From Demetria terragena DSM 11295 (GTDB lineage Bacteria > Actinomycetota > Actinomycetes > Actinomycetales > Dermatophilaceae): a DNA stretch of 64,000 bases. A program made the position numbers and the translations under genes. Positions 21,102 through 32,100 of the stretch are shown piece by piece; the stretch's first letter is position 1; the number at the start of each line of letters is the position of its first letter. The notes under the pieces are model-generated. The model ran no database searches. It was not told the DNA's origin and was given only the letters and a program-made list of their open reading frames with translations. The stretch spans positions 434,001 through 498,000 of the forward strand of contig NZ_AQXW01000004.1 in the NCBI RefSeq assembly GCF_000376825.1. Direction: 5' to 3'.

Positions 21102-22082
21102 TCAGTCTTCGAGCATGTCCGGTGTGAGATTGGCCTCCGTGCCTGGCACGCCATCGGTCTCTGCGCGCTTGTCAGCCATCGCGAGGAGCCGCCGAATCCG
21201 CCCTGCCACCGCATCCTTGGTCATCACCGGGTCAGCGAGTTGGCCCAGCTCCTCCAGGCTCGCCTGCTTGTGCTCCAACCGCAGCTTGCCTGCCTCAGCG
21301 AGATGGTCTGGTACCTCGTCACCGAGAATCTCCAGCGCGCGCTCGACGCGTGAGCCCGCGGCGACTGCGGCGCGAGCCGAGCGGCGCAAGTTGGCGTCAT
21401 CAAAGTTGGCCAACCGGTTCGCAGTAGCCCGGACTTCGCGGCGCATACGTCGTTCTTCCCACTCCAAGACGGCCTCGTGAGAACCGAGCCGAGTGAGCAT
21501 GGCGCCGATGGCATCGCCGTCGCGGATCACGACTCGATCGACACCGCGAACCTCCCGCGCCTTGGCCTGGATTCCCAAGCGTCGGGCTGCTCCTGCCAGC
21601 GCAAGCGCTGCCTCCGAACCTGGGCTGGTGACCTCCAAGGAAGAGGAACGACCGGGTTCGGTCAGGGAGCCGTGAGCGAGAAAGGCACCTCGCCACGCGG
21701 CTTCGGCGTCACACACCGAACCGTTGACGACCTTGGGCGGCAAACCGCGCACCGGGCGTCCTCGCGGGTCCACCAGCCCCGTCTGTCGGGCCAACATCTC
21801 GCCCTCCTTGGTGACCCGGACGACATACCGGGTGCCCTTGCGGATCCCCGACCCAGACAAGACCATGACCTCGCTCGGGTGGCCGTAGACATCCGCGATG
21901 GCCTGCCGCAACCGCCGGGCCGCTTGGGCGGTATCGAGTTCGGCCTCGATCACGATGCGGCCACCCACGATGTGCAGCCCGCCAGCGAACCTCAGGACCG
22001 CGGCAATCTCGGCCTTACGACAGCAAGTCTTCGTGACGGTGACCCGACTCAACTCGTCCTTGACTTTCGCCGTCATGGCCAT
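21102..22082 (-). CDS. whiA: Sporulation/cell-division regulator WhiA
   Basis: DNA-binding protein conserved in Gram-positives, with an N-terminal domain related to LAGLIDADG homing endonucleases but without nuclease activity, and a C-terminal HTH. Seen here: [22 protein letters not shown] at the start, the [13 protein letters not shown] core, and [25 protein letters not shown] as the C-terminal HTH. I chose the ATG at 22082 (326 residues), with AAAGG about 10 bases upstream. Third gene of the conserved rapZ-yvcK-whiA order. Confidence 0.96.
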   Translation of the reverse strand: MAMTAKVKDELSRVTVTKTCCRKAEIAAVLRFAGGLHIVGGRIVIEAELDTAQAARRLRQAIADVYGHPSEVMVLSGSGIRKGTRYVVRVTKEGEMLARQTGLVDPRGRPVRGLPPKVVNGSVCDAEAAWRGAFLAHGSLTEPGRSSSLEVTSPGSEAALALAGAARRLGIQAKAREVRGVDRVVIRDGDAIGAMLTRLGSHEAVLEWEERRMRREVRATANRLANFDDANLRRSARAAVAAGSRVERALEILGDEVPDHLAEAGKLRLEHKQASLEELGQLADPVMTKDAVAGRIRRLLAMADKRAETDGVPGTEANLTPDMLED

Positions 22083-22212
22083 GAAATCCATACCTTTCGA
22101 AAAAACACCCTGAACGCCTCTGCCGGTCGCCAGTCCCGACACTGTAGTGCGCCACGCCGAACAAACTCGTCGGTAGGTGCCGCACCACCGCCCGCCCGAG
22201 ACGGTCTCGTGC

Positions 22213-23160
22213 CTAGCCCATCACGTCACGGTATGCGGCGGCCAGGCGAAGAGTGTCGTGCGCCACGGGCCGATCCGGATCCGCCACATCGGTGAGCACC
22301 ACCTCAGCTCCGTGAGCCTGAGCGGACTCCCTCAGCTCGGCGGCCGCCGAACCCACGGCCTTCTCGTCAGCCAGGACCACATCAAGGTGAAGATCACGCG
22401 CGTGTTGGGTGAGGACGTCGAGATGATCCGAGGGCGAAAAGCCATCGGTCTCACCTTGGTTGAGTACGAGATTGAGGGTGACGAGTCGACGAGCCTTGGT
22501 GTGCACCAACGCATCTCGTAGTTCAGGCACCAAAAGGTGGGGCATCACCGAGGTGAACCACGAACCGGGACCGAGCACCACCCAATCGGCGTCGTAGATC
22601 GCTTGCACAGCTTCGGCGCAAGCCGCGGGTGGGTCCGGCTCGAGATAGACGCTCTCGACCGCACCGGGGCTCACCGCCAACTGGACCTGGCCACGTACTT
22701 CTTGCACCTCGTGCGGTCGCTCCGGGTCATGACCGCGGACGAGACCACCGATGCGTACGGGCTCGATGGCCATGGGGAGCACGCGCCCGCGCACACCCAG
22801 CAGTCGCCCGACCAGATCGAGGCCCGCGACTGGATCGCCAAGAAGATCCCACAGCGAAGCAATCAGCAGATTGCCAAGGGCGTGACCGCCAAGCTCTCCC
22901 TCCCCAGGGAACCTGTGCTGCAACGCATCTCGCCACTGCACACCCCAGTCGGTTGGGCTGCAAAGCGCCGATAACGCCATCCGCAAATCTCCCGGCGGGA
23001 GAATGTCGAACTCATTGCGTAGCCGCCCACTGGAGCCACCATCATCGGCGACCGTCACGATCGCAGTGATTCCATCCGTCACGTGCTGGAGGGCTCCCAA
23101 GGACGCGGCCAGGCCATGGCCACCACCCAACGCGGCCACCTGGAGTCGCCGGGTCGTCAT
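22213..23160 (-). CDS. yvcK: YvcK/CofD-like protein (gluconeogenesis factor type)
   Basis: Member of the YvcK family, which binds UDP-sugars and supports cell-wall and gluconeogenic growth in other Gram-positives. The 315-residue protein has the N-terminal [10 protein letters not shown] (from residue 12), [13 protein letters not shown], and the [17 protein letters not shown] segment typical of the CofD-like fold. The ATG overlaps the rapZ stop (ATGA). It lies between rapZ and whiA in the usual actinobacterial order. Confidence 0.94.
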   Translation of the reverse strand: MTTRRLQVAALGGGHGLAASLGALQHVTDGITAIVTVADDGGSSGRLRNEFDILPPGDLRMALSALCSPTDWGVQWRDALQHRFPGEGELGGHALGNLLIASLWDLLGDPVAGLDLVGRLLGVRGRVLPMAIEPVRIGGLVRGHDPERPHEVQEVRGQVQLAVSPGAVESVYLEPDPPAACAEAVQAIYDADWVVLGPGSWFTSVMPHLLVPELRDALVHTKARRLVTLNLVLNQGETDGFSPSDHLDVLTQHARDLHLDVVLADEKAVGSAAAELRESAQAHGAEVVLTDVADPDRPVAHDTLRLAAAYRDVMG

Positions 23161-24044
23161 TCGCGGCCCAGGTCCCGGTGGACCACAACCGTGCCGATCT
23201 CCGAACTCGCGATGCGCTTCGTCAACTCCTCAGCCATGGCGACCGACCGGTGCTTGCCGCCGGTGCACCCCACGGCGAGCGTGACATAGGACCGACCCTC
23301 ACGGTGATAACCGGCGGTCATCGGCTTCAGCAGGTCGAGGACTCGCTCGACAAACTCCTCCGCACCGGGTTGGGCCAGCACGAAGTCGGACACCACCTGA
23401 TCCTGACCTGTGTAGGGGCGAAGCTCAGGATTCCAGTAGGGATTAGGCAGGAACCGCGCGTCAAAAACCAGGTCGGCATCGAGGGGTAGTCCGTACTTGA
23501 AGCCGAAAGACATCACCGCGATGCGCAGCGGCACTCGCTCCTCGGAACCGACCAACTGGCGAATCTTGGCGGACAACTGGTGCACGTTGAGACCGCTGGT
23601 GTCGATGAGCAGATCGGCAGTGGACCGGAGGTCGCGCAGCATCTCGCGCTCGCGAATAATGCCGTCGAGCATTCGCCCCTCGCCCTGCAGTGGGTGAGGT
23701 CGGCGAACGGACTCAAAGCGGCGTACCAGCGACTCATCGGTCGCATCGGCAAACACCACGGTCGGTGAGTACCCGTGGTCGCGGAGTCGATCGAGCCCAT
23801 CGCGGAAGTCGGTGAAGAACGCCCTGCTGCGGACGTCGACGACCGCCGCGAGGCGGATGCCTTGGCCGACTCCGTCACGTTCCAACAGCTCGGCCATCGG
23901 CACCAGCATTTGGGGCGGAAGGTTGTCGATGACATACCAACCGGCGTCCTCCAGGACTTTGGCTACCGTCGATCGACCTGCGCCGCTCATCCCCGTCACG
24001 ATGAGGAGTTCGCTGGTGACGCGGTCGTCGCCTTGCTCGTGCAT
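23157..24044 (-). CDS. rapZ: RNase adapter protein RapZ family
   Basis: P-loop nucleotide-binding protein of 295 residues. The Walker A motif reads GMSGAGRST at residues 18-26, with arginine in the usual lysine place, and is followed by GWYVIDNLPPQML. The C-terminal half has the conserved SFGFKYGLPLDADLVFDARFLPNPYW and GCTGGKHRSVA. In E. coli RapZ controls GlmY/GlmZ small RNAs; the role in actinobacteria is not established. GAAAGGG precedes the ATG. Coupled to yvcK and following uvrC by 35 bases. Confidence 0.94.
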   Translation of the reverse strand: MHEQGDDRVTSELLIVTGMSGAGRSTVAKVLEDAGWYVIDNLPPQMLVPMAELLERDGVGQGIRLAAVVDVRSRAFFTDFRDGLDRLRDHGYSPTVVFADATDESLVRRFESVRRPHPLQGEGRMLDGIIREREMLRDLRSTADLLIDTSGLNVHQLSAKIRQLVGSEERVPLRIAVMSFGFKYGLPLDADLVFDARFLPNPYWNPELRPYTGQDQVVSDFVLAQPGAEEFVERVLDLLKPMTAGYHREGRSYVTLAVGCTGGKHRSVAMAEELTKRIASSEIGTVVVHRDLGRE

Positions 24045-24079
24045 GTCGGCCCTTTCGCCAGGCTCCCGGCCTAGGTCGC

Positions 24080-26092
24080 TCAGTCCATCACCTCACCGGT
24101 TGTCACGTTGACCGCCGGCGTCGTCTCGGTCGAACTTTGTTGCAGTGCTGCGTAGACGTTCGCCGCCAGACTAGGCCCTACCCCCTTCACCTCGGTGAGG
24201 TCCTCGATGCTCGCAGCCCGCATCTTCTTCACCGAGCCGAAGTGACTCAGGAGTGCGCGTTGACGAACCTCGCCCAAGCCCGCAATGTCGTCCAGCCCGG
24301 ACCGTGTCATGGCCTTGGATCGGCGTTGCCGATGAAAGGTGATCGCGAAGCGGTGCGCCTCATCGCGAACGCGCTGAAGCAGGTAGAGGCCCTCGCTCGT
24401 GCGCGGCAGCAGCACGGGAAACTCATCGTCCGGCAACCACACCTCTTCCAATCGCTTCGCCAGTCCAATCACTGCGACATCGTCGATGCCCCATTGGTCC
24501 AACACCCGCCGTGCCGCGTTGACCTGAGGACGCCCACCGTCGACCACAACAAGTTGCGGCGGATAGGCGAATCTCCTCGGCCGACCGGTGGTTTCATCGA
24601 TCGGACCGCCAGGGAGATCATCCTCATCGGCGCTGCTGGGGCCGACCCCTTCCAAGTCGCCCGCCTGATCACGGTCTTGGAGATAACGACGGAACCGCCT
24701 ACCGAGAACCTCGGCCATCGCGGCCGTGTCATCGGTTCGTACCGACCCGTCCTCTTGTTCAAGGCCACGGACGATGAACCGTCGGTATTCGCCCTTGCGC
24801 GGAAGCCCGTCCTCGAACACGACCATGGAGGCCACCACCTGCGTGCCCTGGACGTGGCTCACGTCGTAGCACTCGATGCGCAACGGCGCCTGGTTTAGAT
24901 CCAGCGCTTGTTGCAACTCCTCCAAAGCTTGGCTGCGCGCGGTGAGGTCGCCGGCTCTGGCGACCTTGTGGCGCGCCAGTGACTGCTCGGCGTTGCGTCG
25001 TACGGTCTCCATGAGTGTCCGCTTGTCACCCCGCTGAGGGATGCGTAGGTCGACCTTGGCGCCACGCACGGTGCCCAGCCAACTCGACATCGCCACGGGG
25101 TCGGGTGGGAGTTCGGGTACCAGCACCTCCCGTGGCACGCCTTCGGGCGACTCCCCGCCATAGACCTGCTGCAGCAGATGCTCGATGACCTCAGGCATTC
25201 CCAGATCGCCCTCGGACTGAATCTCCACCACCCACCCACGTTGGCCGCGTACCCGGCCACCGCGGACGTGGAACACCTGCACTGCCGCTTCTAGCTCATC
25301 ACCGCTCACCGCAAAGACATCCGCGTCGGTGGCATCGCCCAGAACGACAGCCGACCGCTCAAGTGTCTTGGTCAGAGCCTGCAGGTCATCGCGCAAACGT
25401 GCGGCTGTTTCAAAGTCCAGATCATCGCTGGCCGCCAACATCTCGCGCTCAATCCGCTTGACGAAGCGCTGGGTGTTGCCGGCCAGAAAATCGCACAGGT
25501 CTTCGACTATCGCGCGGTACTCGTGTTGGTCGACCCTGCCCACACAGGGTGCCGAGCACTTCTCGATATAACCCAACAGGCACGGCCGACCGACTTGGGC
25601 GGCGCGCTTGAAGACGCCATTGCTGCAGGTGCGGACCGGAAAGACCCGTAGCAACTGATCCAACGTTTCGCGGATGGCCCACGCATGCGCGTAGGGGCCG
25701 AAATATCTCGTGCCCTTGCGTTTGCGTCCACGCATGACTTGAGCGCGCGGGTAGTCCTCGCTCATCGTCACCGCGAGATAGGGATAGGACTTGTCGTCCC
25801 GGTACTTCACGTTGAAGCGGGGGTCGTACTCCTTGATCCAGGTGTATTCGAGTTGCAGCGCCTCGACCTCATTGCGGACAACAGTCCACTCCACGCTGGC
25901 AGCGGTGCGCACCATCGTGCGCGTCCGGGGGTGCAGTGCCGCAATATCTTGGAAGTACGACGACAGTCGACTGCGCAATGACGTTGCCTTGCCGACGTAG
26001 ATCACCCGCCGGTCGGGGTCGCGGAATCGATAGACGCCTGGTTCAACCGGGATCTCCCCCGGTTTCGGGCGGTAGGTCGACGGGTCAGGCAC
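24080..26092 (-). CDS. uvrC: Excinuclease ABC subunit C
   Basis: Makes the two incisions in UvrABC nucleotide-excision repair. The 670-residue protein has the N-terminal GIY-YIG nuclease (PGVYRF and [13 protein letters not shown], residues 18-43), a Cys-containing region ([15 protein letters not shown]), the UvrB-interacting helix pair near residue 210, the RNase H-like endonuclease domain ([12 protein letters not shown] and [12 protein letters not shown]) and C-terminal helix-hairpin-helix. The start is a GTG at 26092 with a TACGCT -10 element 6 bases before it, suggesting a leaderless transcript. It heads the uvrC-rapZ-yvcK-whiA run. Confidence 0.97.
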   Translation of the reverse strand: MPDPSTYRPKPGEIPVEPGVYRFRDPDRRVIYVGKATSLRSRLSSYFQDIAALHPRTRTMVRTAASVEWTVVRNEVEALQLEYTWIKEYDPRFNVKYRDDKSYPYLAVTMSEDYPRAQVMRGRKRKGTRYFGPYAHAWAIRETLDQLLRVFPVRTCSNGVFKRAAQVGRPCLLGYIEKCSAPCVGRVDQHEYRAIVEDLCDFLAGNTQRFVKRIEREMLAASDDLDFETAARLRDDLQALTKTLERSAVVLGDATDADVFAVSGDELEAAVQVFHVRGGRVRGQRGWVVEIQSEGDLGMPEVIEHLLQQVYGGESPEGVPREVLVPELPPDPVAMSSWLGTVRGAKVDLRIPQRGDKRTLMETVRRNAEQSLARHKVARAGDLTARSQALEELQQALDLNQAPLRIECYDVSHVQGTQVVASMVVFEDGLPRKGEYRRFIVRGLEQEDGSVRTDDTAAMAEVLGRRFRRYLQDRDQAGDLEGVGPSSADEDDLPGGPIDETTGRPRRFAYPPQLVVVDGGRPQVNAARRVLDQWGIDDVAVIGLAKRLEEVWLPDDEFPVLLPRTSEGLYLLQRVRDEAHRFAITFHRQRRSKAMTRSGLDDIAGLGEVRQRALLSHFGSVKKMRAASIEDLTEVKGVGPSLAANVYAALQQSSTETTPAVNVTTGEVMD

Positions 26093-26098
26093 AGGTCC

Positions 26099-26104
26099 AG
26101 CGTA
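26099..26104 (-). promoter_or_regulatory. -10 element TACGCT of a leaderless promoter (uvrC)
   Basis: Minus-strand TACGCT, then 6 bases, then the uvrC GTG. Fits the spacing seen at the other leaderless genes of this window. Confidence 0.5.
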
Positions 26105-26284
26105 CGAACCGGCACCGACATCCGAGATGCAGGCATCCGAGGCTTGCGCTCAACGCGCCAAACCTGGTTCCATGCAATGCGCATAATATCGTCCTCAAAA
26201 CCTGCGGAGCTCTATGTCGTTTGTAGCCTGCCCGCTGCTGTTCGTATCACCGGGCGCGTGCGGTTCTGATCCTGGTTCACGGCT

Positions 26285-27415
26285 TTGAAGACTCTGCGAG
26301 AACCAGCCAGCACGACCAGTATTCGGGTGGTGTCTGCCATCCGGGAAGGCGCGGCGTCCCAGGCCGAAATTGCCACGCAGATCGGTTTGAACCAAGCAAC
26401 GGTCAGTCGAGTGCTCCAACCGATGCTTGATAGCGGATTGGTGCGCTCAGAGCCGATGCCGGTTCAGGGACCGGGGCGACCGGCACGCCAACTGCGTATC
26501 GCCCACGAGAACTTCTCGACCGTCGGAGTTCACCTCAGTCGGTTCGGGGCCCACGTGGCGTTGACCGACATCGGCGGGCGCCGCCTGCACCAGAGCGTGC
26601 ACCGTATCGACCTCGACTCGCCGTCATCCACGCTGCAGAACGTGGCCTCGATCGTGCGCGGCGTCATCGCCTCGGCACCCCGCCCAGTGCTCGGAGTGGG
26701 CGTGACGTGCGCTGGCGACGTCGACGCGCAAGAAGGAGTCATCCGACACTCATCATCGCTCGAGTGGCGTGACGTCGAGGTCGTGGAAGTGCTTTCACGC
26801 GAACTCGGCAGCCTCGTCGTTCTCGATAACATCGCACGGAGCCTGATCGCCGCCGAGTTCACCTTTGGAACCCTCGCGCGCGGCAGCCACATCTTGGTGG
26901 TTCTCGTCGCTGAGGCAGTGGAATGCGCCTACACACTCAGCCTGAACGGCCCACTCACCCAGGCCCGCCAGGGCGACCTCGCCAACCTGGTGGTACCCGG
27001 TCTGCAGGCCGGGACGTACGCACCGTTCGGCGACGTGGGCGTCAACCGGGCCTTCGTCGCCGAGGCACGTCGTCGCGGCCTCGCGCTGGACAACATTCTG
27101 GAACTCCAACGCTTTGCCGATGCTGGCAACCCGATCGCTGAGGAACTCGTCGGCCGGCGCCGGCAGCAAGCCGTGGCAGCCATTCGGGCCGTCTCGGACA
27201 TCGTGCGCCCAGAAATGGTCTTCCTCACCGGGCTGGGCATCTCCGCACCCGTCATGATGGACGCGATCCGGGAGGACCTCGAAGACCGCTACCCTCGGGA
27301 CGCTATTTGCCCAACCGGGCGCCGCGGGTACACCGTGGAGTCGGCTGCGGCATGTCTTGCCCTACGGCATTCCCTGGTGACTGGGCGGTTCACCGCAATG
27401 AAGGAGATCCCATGA
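26285..27415 (+). CDS. ROK-family transcriptional regulator
   Basis: The 376-residue protein joins an N-terminal winged HTH (SQAEIATQIGLNQATVSRVLQPMLDSGLV, residues 25-53) to a ROK-type sugar-kinase fold (GVGVTCAGDVDAQEG and VVLDNIARSLIAAE). The aspartate of the DN motif is kept. The ATP-binding GxxxGGT loop and the CxCGxxGCxE zinc motif of ROK proteins are both missing, so ligand binding without phosphorylation is likely. The first possible start in frame is the TTG at 26285; no strong ribosome-binding site is seen, so the start is uncertain. The stop overlaps the next gene as ATGA, suggesting that the downstream enolase-like protein is its functional partner. Confidence 0.82.
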   Translation: MKTLREPASTTSIRVVSAIREGAASQAEIATQIGLNQATVSRVLQPMLDSGLVRSEPMPVQGPGRPARQLRIAHENFSTVGVHLSRFGAHVALTDIGGRRLHQSVHRIDLDSPSSTLQNVASIVRGVIASAPRPVLGVGVTCAGDVDAQEGVIRHSSSLEWRDVEVVEVLSRELGSLVVLDNIARSLIAAEFTFGTLARGSHILVVLVAEAVECAYTLSLNGPLTQARQGDLANLVVPGLQAGTYAPFGDVGVNRAFVAEARRRGLALDNILELQRFADAGNPIAEELVGRRRQQAVAAIRAVSDIVRPEMVFLTGLGISAPVMMDAIREDLEDRYPRDAICPTGRRGYTVESAAACLALRHSLVTGRFTAMKEIP

Positions 27416-28518
27416 CCAGCGCGCCGATCACCGTTGAGGATGTCGCGCTCTGTGTGTGCGAGCCGCGCGACGACCGCGGATTGACCGCGGCCGTGATCCG
27501 CCTGTTCGACGAGAGTGGCCACGAAGGCCTCGCCGAGATCTCTCGTCCGCACCACGCCGTAGACGTCGTGGCCTTTCTTGGGTCCCTATTGGACATCGGA
27601 CATGAGGCCCTCGACCTTGACCGCTCCACCACGCTGGCACACCACGGTCACACCAGTCTCGAACGCGCTGTTGGCACTGCGCTCTCAACCGCGTGGCACG
27701 ACCTGCAGGCACGTCAAGAGGGTCAGCACCTGGCGACCTATCTCGGCGGGGTCCGGCGCCCGGTCCTCACCTTCGCGCGCCTGTGGCTGGATGCGGTGTC
27801 CCACCGATCCGCAGATGCCTCCGACCTCATTGGTGCCGCCGAGCTCGCGGCGAGTATCGGCCACCAGGATTACCTCCTGGCGCCCTTTGTCGAGACGGCC
27901 AGCGAGCGGCCGTTGGTTGCTGGACTCGACCTGTTGACCACCGTGCGCGAAGTGGTCTCCCCCAACACCAATCTGCGCGTCGACCTCTGTAGCGACCTGG
28001 CGTTGAACGACGTCCGATGCATCGGTTCGGCCTTGAGGGACCTGCACGTCGGCACGCTGCACAATGCCGCACCGGTCGAGGACCTCGACACCTTGCACGC
28101 ACTCCGCGAGGAATTTCCCTTCACCCTCACGTCCGTGGTCACCTCAGCGGCCCAAGCCAAACCAGCCATCGACCGGGGCCTCCTCGACGCGGTCTACCTC
28201 GACCTGCGCCACGGTGCTGGACCGGTTGAACTCCTCACCCACCTGCAAGAACTTCGAGCCGCTGGCGTCCAGGTCGGTGTGTGCGGAGCCACTGGCCCGA
28301 TCTCTACCGCCGTGGGTGGCCACGTCCTGGGCGCCCTTGGGCTTGGGCACCTCGAGGTGCCCGTGACCGCTAACGTCTGGCGTCAATCAGGTGTGGTGCC
28401 TGCAGGACGACTACCGGGCGGGACCTGGTTGGCCGGGCCCGGTGTTGGCACAGGGTTATGGCTCGACGCCGACGCGTGGACCGCAGACGATATCCAATAC
28501 CGCATCATCGCCTCCTGA
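27412..28518 (+). CDS. Enolase-superfamily-like protein with degraded active site
   Basis: The 368-residue protein has the mandelate racemase/muconate lactonising layout. The capping-to-barrel junction reads AVGTALSTAWHDLQARQEG then YLGGVRRPVLTF, and a late barrel segment reads VYLDLRHGAGPVELLTHLQ then GVQVGVCGATGPISTAVGGH. The catalytic set is mostly gone. The K-x-K strand is replaced by HQDYLLAPF (151-159). D191 in LRVDLCSD remains at the first metal position, but the second ligand region reads LHNAAPVED and the third SVVTSAAQAK. Start ATG at 27412 with AAGGAG upstream, overlapping the ROK gene. Fold assignment is moderately firm; a catalytic role is doubtful. Confidence 0.72.
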   Translation: MTSAPITVEDVALCVCEPRDDRGLTAAVIRLFDESGHEGLAEISRPHHAVDVVAFLGSLLDIGHEALDLDRSTTLAHHGHTSLERAVGTALSTAWHDLQARQEGQHLATYLGGVRRPVLTFARLWLDAVSHRSADASDLIGAAELAASIGHQDYLLAPFVETASERPLVAGLDLLTTVREVVSPNTNLRVDLCSDLALNDVRCIGSALRDLHVGTLHNAAPVEDLDTLHALREEFPFTLTSVVTSAAQAKPAIDRGLLDAVYLDLRHGAGPVELLTHLQELRAAGVQVGVCGATGPISTAVGGHVLGALGLGHLEVPVTANVWRQSGVVPAGRLPGGTWLAGPGVGTGLWLDADAWTADDIQYRIIAS

Positions 28519-28550
28519 TCCACGCGCCGTACGTCACGCCCTAGGTCGTC

Positions 28551-29039
28551 CTAGGACACCGTGATCTGATCACCGTCCACAGTCGCCTTCTTCGCGTCCA
28601 GGCCCTTCTTCGCTGGGCCGCCCGTACGCTCACCAGTCGACCCGTCGAAGGTACTGGCGTGGCAGGGACACCCAATCTCGTTGTCCTTGACTTGATCCAC
28701 GACGCAACCCTGATGAGGGCATACGGCACTGAAGGCTTTGAACTCGCCTTTGGCAGGCTGGGTTACGACGATCTTGTTTTTCTCATCGATGAACCCGCCT
28801 CCCATCGGCACCTTCGAGGCGGCAACGCTCACGCCACCGCTGTCACCGCCTGCGCTCGATTTTGCGGCTGAACTCGGTTCGGCGGCTGCGCTGCTGGGTT
28901 GGTTCTCGGAGGCTGGCGATCCTTCCTCCTCCCCCGATCCGCAGGCCGCAAGCCCGGTCGCAGAACCAACGACGGCGACTCCTGTCACCACTCCGCGTCG
29001 GGTCAATCGGGTGTTCTGGTCTGTGAATTTAGCCATCAC
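28551..29039 (-). CDS. Tat-type lipoprotein with Rieske [2Fe-2S] domain
   Basis: The 162-residue protein has a twin-arginine signal (LTRRGVVTG, residues 12-20) and lipobox LAAC ending at C33, then an Ala/Ser/Glu-rich linker and a Rieske domain. Cluster ligands are C107 and H109 (in CPHQGC) and C124 and H127 (in CPCHASTF). C112 and C126 are placed for the stabilising disulfide, so the domain looks complete. Export as a folded cluster protein by Tat fits the tatA/tatC genes at 35.8-37.1 kb. It follows uvrA on the same strand. The electron partner is unknown. Confidence 0.92.
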   Translation of the reverse strand: MMAKFTDQNTRLTRRGVVTGVAVVGSATGLAACGSGEEEGSPASENQPSSAAAEPSSAAKSSAGGDSGGVSVAASKVPMGGGFIDEKNKIVVTQPAKGEFKAFSAVCPHQGCVVDQVKDNEIGCPCHASTFDGSTGERTGGPAKKGLDAKKATVDGDQITVS

Positions 29040-29142
29040 GGGGCTCCTCTCGACCGGTCCGGCATCCGGTCTGTGCCCTCAGCATGCCTGCCCAACCTGC
29101 GCTAGCCCTGGATTCGCGCCGACCAATCCGAAAATGCGCCCT

Positions 29143-32100
29143 TCAGGCCGACCGGCGACGGGACTTCGCTGCGCCGGCCCCTGCCCCCTTGGGGGTTCGT
29201 GACGGAGTACTTCCGCCTGCCCGCTTCGCGGGAGCCGGACGTTTGCGCCGCTGGCTGGGGCGGGCACCACTGGTTCGCTCGAGCATGGGCGCCAGGAATC
29301 GGCCGGTATGACTTGCCGCGACTTGAGCAACATCCTCCGGTGTGCCCTCGGCCACGACCGTGCCGCCGCCGTAGCCACCCTCAGGGCCCATGTCGATGAC
29401 CCAGTCAGCGTTTTTGATGACGTCGAGATTGTGTTCAATGACCAGGACGGTGTTGCCTTTGTCGACCAAGCCTTGAAGCACGCCGAGCAGTTTGCGGATG
29501 TCTTCGAAGTGCAGGCCGGTGGTCGGCTCATCGAGGACGTAGATCGTGCGACCGGTCGACCGCTTCTGCAACTCCGTCGCGAGCTTCACCCGCTGAGCCT
29601 CGCCACCGGACAATGTGGGCGCTGACTGACCGAGCCGGACGTAGCCGAGTCCGACCTCATTCAAGGTCGTCATATGGCGAGAGATCGCAGGTACAGCGGC
29701 GAAGAACTCGGCAGCTTCCTCGATAGGCATGTCGAGAACGTCGGCAATGGTCTTGCCCTTGAACCGGACCTCGAGGGTCTCGCGGTTGTAGCGCGCCCCG
29801 TGGCATACCTCGCAGGGGACGTAGACGTCCGGGAGGAAGTTCATCTCGATCTTGAGCGTGCCGTCGCCGCTACACGATTCGCAACGACCGCCCTTGACGT
29901 TGAATGAGAACCGGCCAGGTTGGTAGCCGCGCACCTTGGCCTCTGTGGTCTCGGCGAAGAGCCGACGCACATGATCGAACACGCCGGTGTACGTCGCGGG
30001 ATTGCTTCGCGGGGTCCGCCCAATAGGGCCCTGGTCGACGTGCACCACCTTGTCGAGCTCATCGAGTCCTTCGACGGTCTTGTGGCGCCCTGGCACGTGG
30101 CGGGCGCCATTCAACTGGTTAGCCAGAACGCTATACAGGACGTCGTTGACCAGAGTCGACTTTCCCGAGCCGGACACACCGGTGATCGCGACGAGGTTAC
30201 CGAGCGGGAAACTCACGTCGATGTTGTGCAAATTGTGCTCGCGCGCTCCGCGCACAGTGACGTGACGGCCGTCTTGTGGTCGACGCTCCCCTGGGGTGGG
30301 GATTTCTTCTCGGCCGGACAGGTAGGCGCCCGTGATCGATTCGGGGACTTTGAGCAGGTCAGCCACGGTCCCCGAATGGACCACATCGCCGCCGTGCTCG
30401 CCCGCCCCAGGACCGATGTCAACGATCCAGTCGGCAGTCGCGATGGTGTCTTCATCGTGCTCGACGACGATCAAGGTGTTGCCTAGATCGCGAAGCCGGG
30501 TCAACGTTTCAATCAGGCGATGATTATCGCGTTGGTGCAGGCCGATGGAGGGCTCGTCAAGGACGTAGAGCACGCCTACGAGGCCCGACCCAATCTGAGT
30601 CGCCAACCGGATGCGTTGCGCCTCCCCACCAGACAGCGTGCCCGCCGGGCGATCCAGCGCGAGGTAGTCAAGACCAACATCCAGCAGAAAGCCCAGACGG
30701 GCGTCGATTTCCTTGATGACGCGCTCAGCGATCTGGCGTTCACGGGAAGTGAAGTCGACGGTGTCCAGAAAGCCGTAAGCATCGGAGATCGGGAGCGCGG
30801 AGACCTCGGCAATGGATTTTCCGCCCACTGTGACGGCGAGGGTTTCAGGTTTGAGCCGAGCGCCGTTGCACACCGGGCACGGAACCTCACGCATGTAGCC
30901 CTCGTACCGCTCACGGCTCCAGTCGGATTCGGTCTCCGCATGCCGACGCTTCACGAACGTCACCACGCCCTCAAAGCCGGTCGAGTAGTTGCGCTCGCGG
31001 CCATAGCGGCTGCGGTACCGGACGTGCACCTTGTGGTTCTTCCCGTGGAGCAACGCCTCCTTGGCCCGCTCGGGAAGAGAGGACCACGGCTGGTCGAGCG
31101 AGAACTTCAGGTCGTCACCCAGAGCTGTGATGACTCGCTCGTAGTAGTCATTGAGGCCTGCGCCCTGCGCCCACGGCAGCAGGGCGCCGTCACGAATGGA
31201 CTTGTCCTGATCGGGTACGACGAGGTCGGCATCGACCTCCAACTCGGTTCCGATGCCGGTACATGCCGGGCAGGCCCCAAAGGGGCTATTGAACGAGAAG
31301 GAACGCGGTTCGATTTCGTCTATCGACAGCGGATGCTCGTTGGGGCAGGCCATCTTCTCGGAGTAGCGGCGCTCGCGCGGCTCCCCATCAGCGTCGTCCG
31401 CGCGGTCGACGAACTCGATCACCACCAGGCCGGAGGCAAGACCGAGCGCGGTCTCCACGGAGTCGGTGAGACGCTGCTTTGCGCTGGCATCTTCACTGCC
31501 CTTGGCGACCAGTCGGTCCACGACGACGTCAATGGTGTGTTTCTTTTGCTTGGCCAACTTGGGGGGCTCAGCCAGCGTCACCGTCTCGCCGTCGACCCGG
31601 GCGCGGGAGTAACCCTTGCTCTGCAGTTCATGGAAGAGGTCGACGTATTCGCCCTTGCGCTCGCGCACCACCGGGGCGAGTACCTGGAACCGAGTGCGCT
31701 CGGGCAGCTGCAGCAGCTGATCGACGATCTGTTGGGGCGTCTGGCGCCCCACCGGCTCACCGCACGTGGGGCAGTGCGGGCGACCAGCGCGCGCGAACAG
31801 CAACCGGAGGTAGTCGTAGACCTCGGTAATGGTGCCAACGGTCGAGCGCGGGTTGCGGTTCGTCGACTTCTGATCAATGGACACCGCCGGCGAAAGGCCC
31901 TCAATGAAATCGACGTCCGGCTTATCCATCTGGCCCAAGAACTGGCGCGCATAGGCCGAAAGCGACTCGACATACCGCCGCTGGCCCTCGGCGAAAATGG
32001 TGTCGAACGCCAGCGATGACTTGCCCGACCCGGACAGTCCGGTAAAGACGATCAGGCTGTCTCGCGGCAAGTCGACAGCAATGTTCTTAAGGTTGTGCTC

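Noticed and set aside
21102-22082. Homing endonuclease
   Set aside because: The LAGLIDADG-like N-terminal domain is the normal architecture of WhiA, and the gene is in its usual context after yvcK.
30520-32019. Plus-strand open frame of 499 codons opposite uvrA
   Set aside because: Shadow of uvrA; no recognisable domain and no ribosome-binding site.
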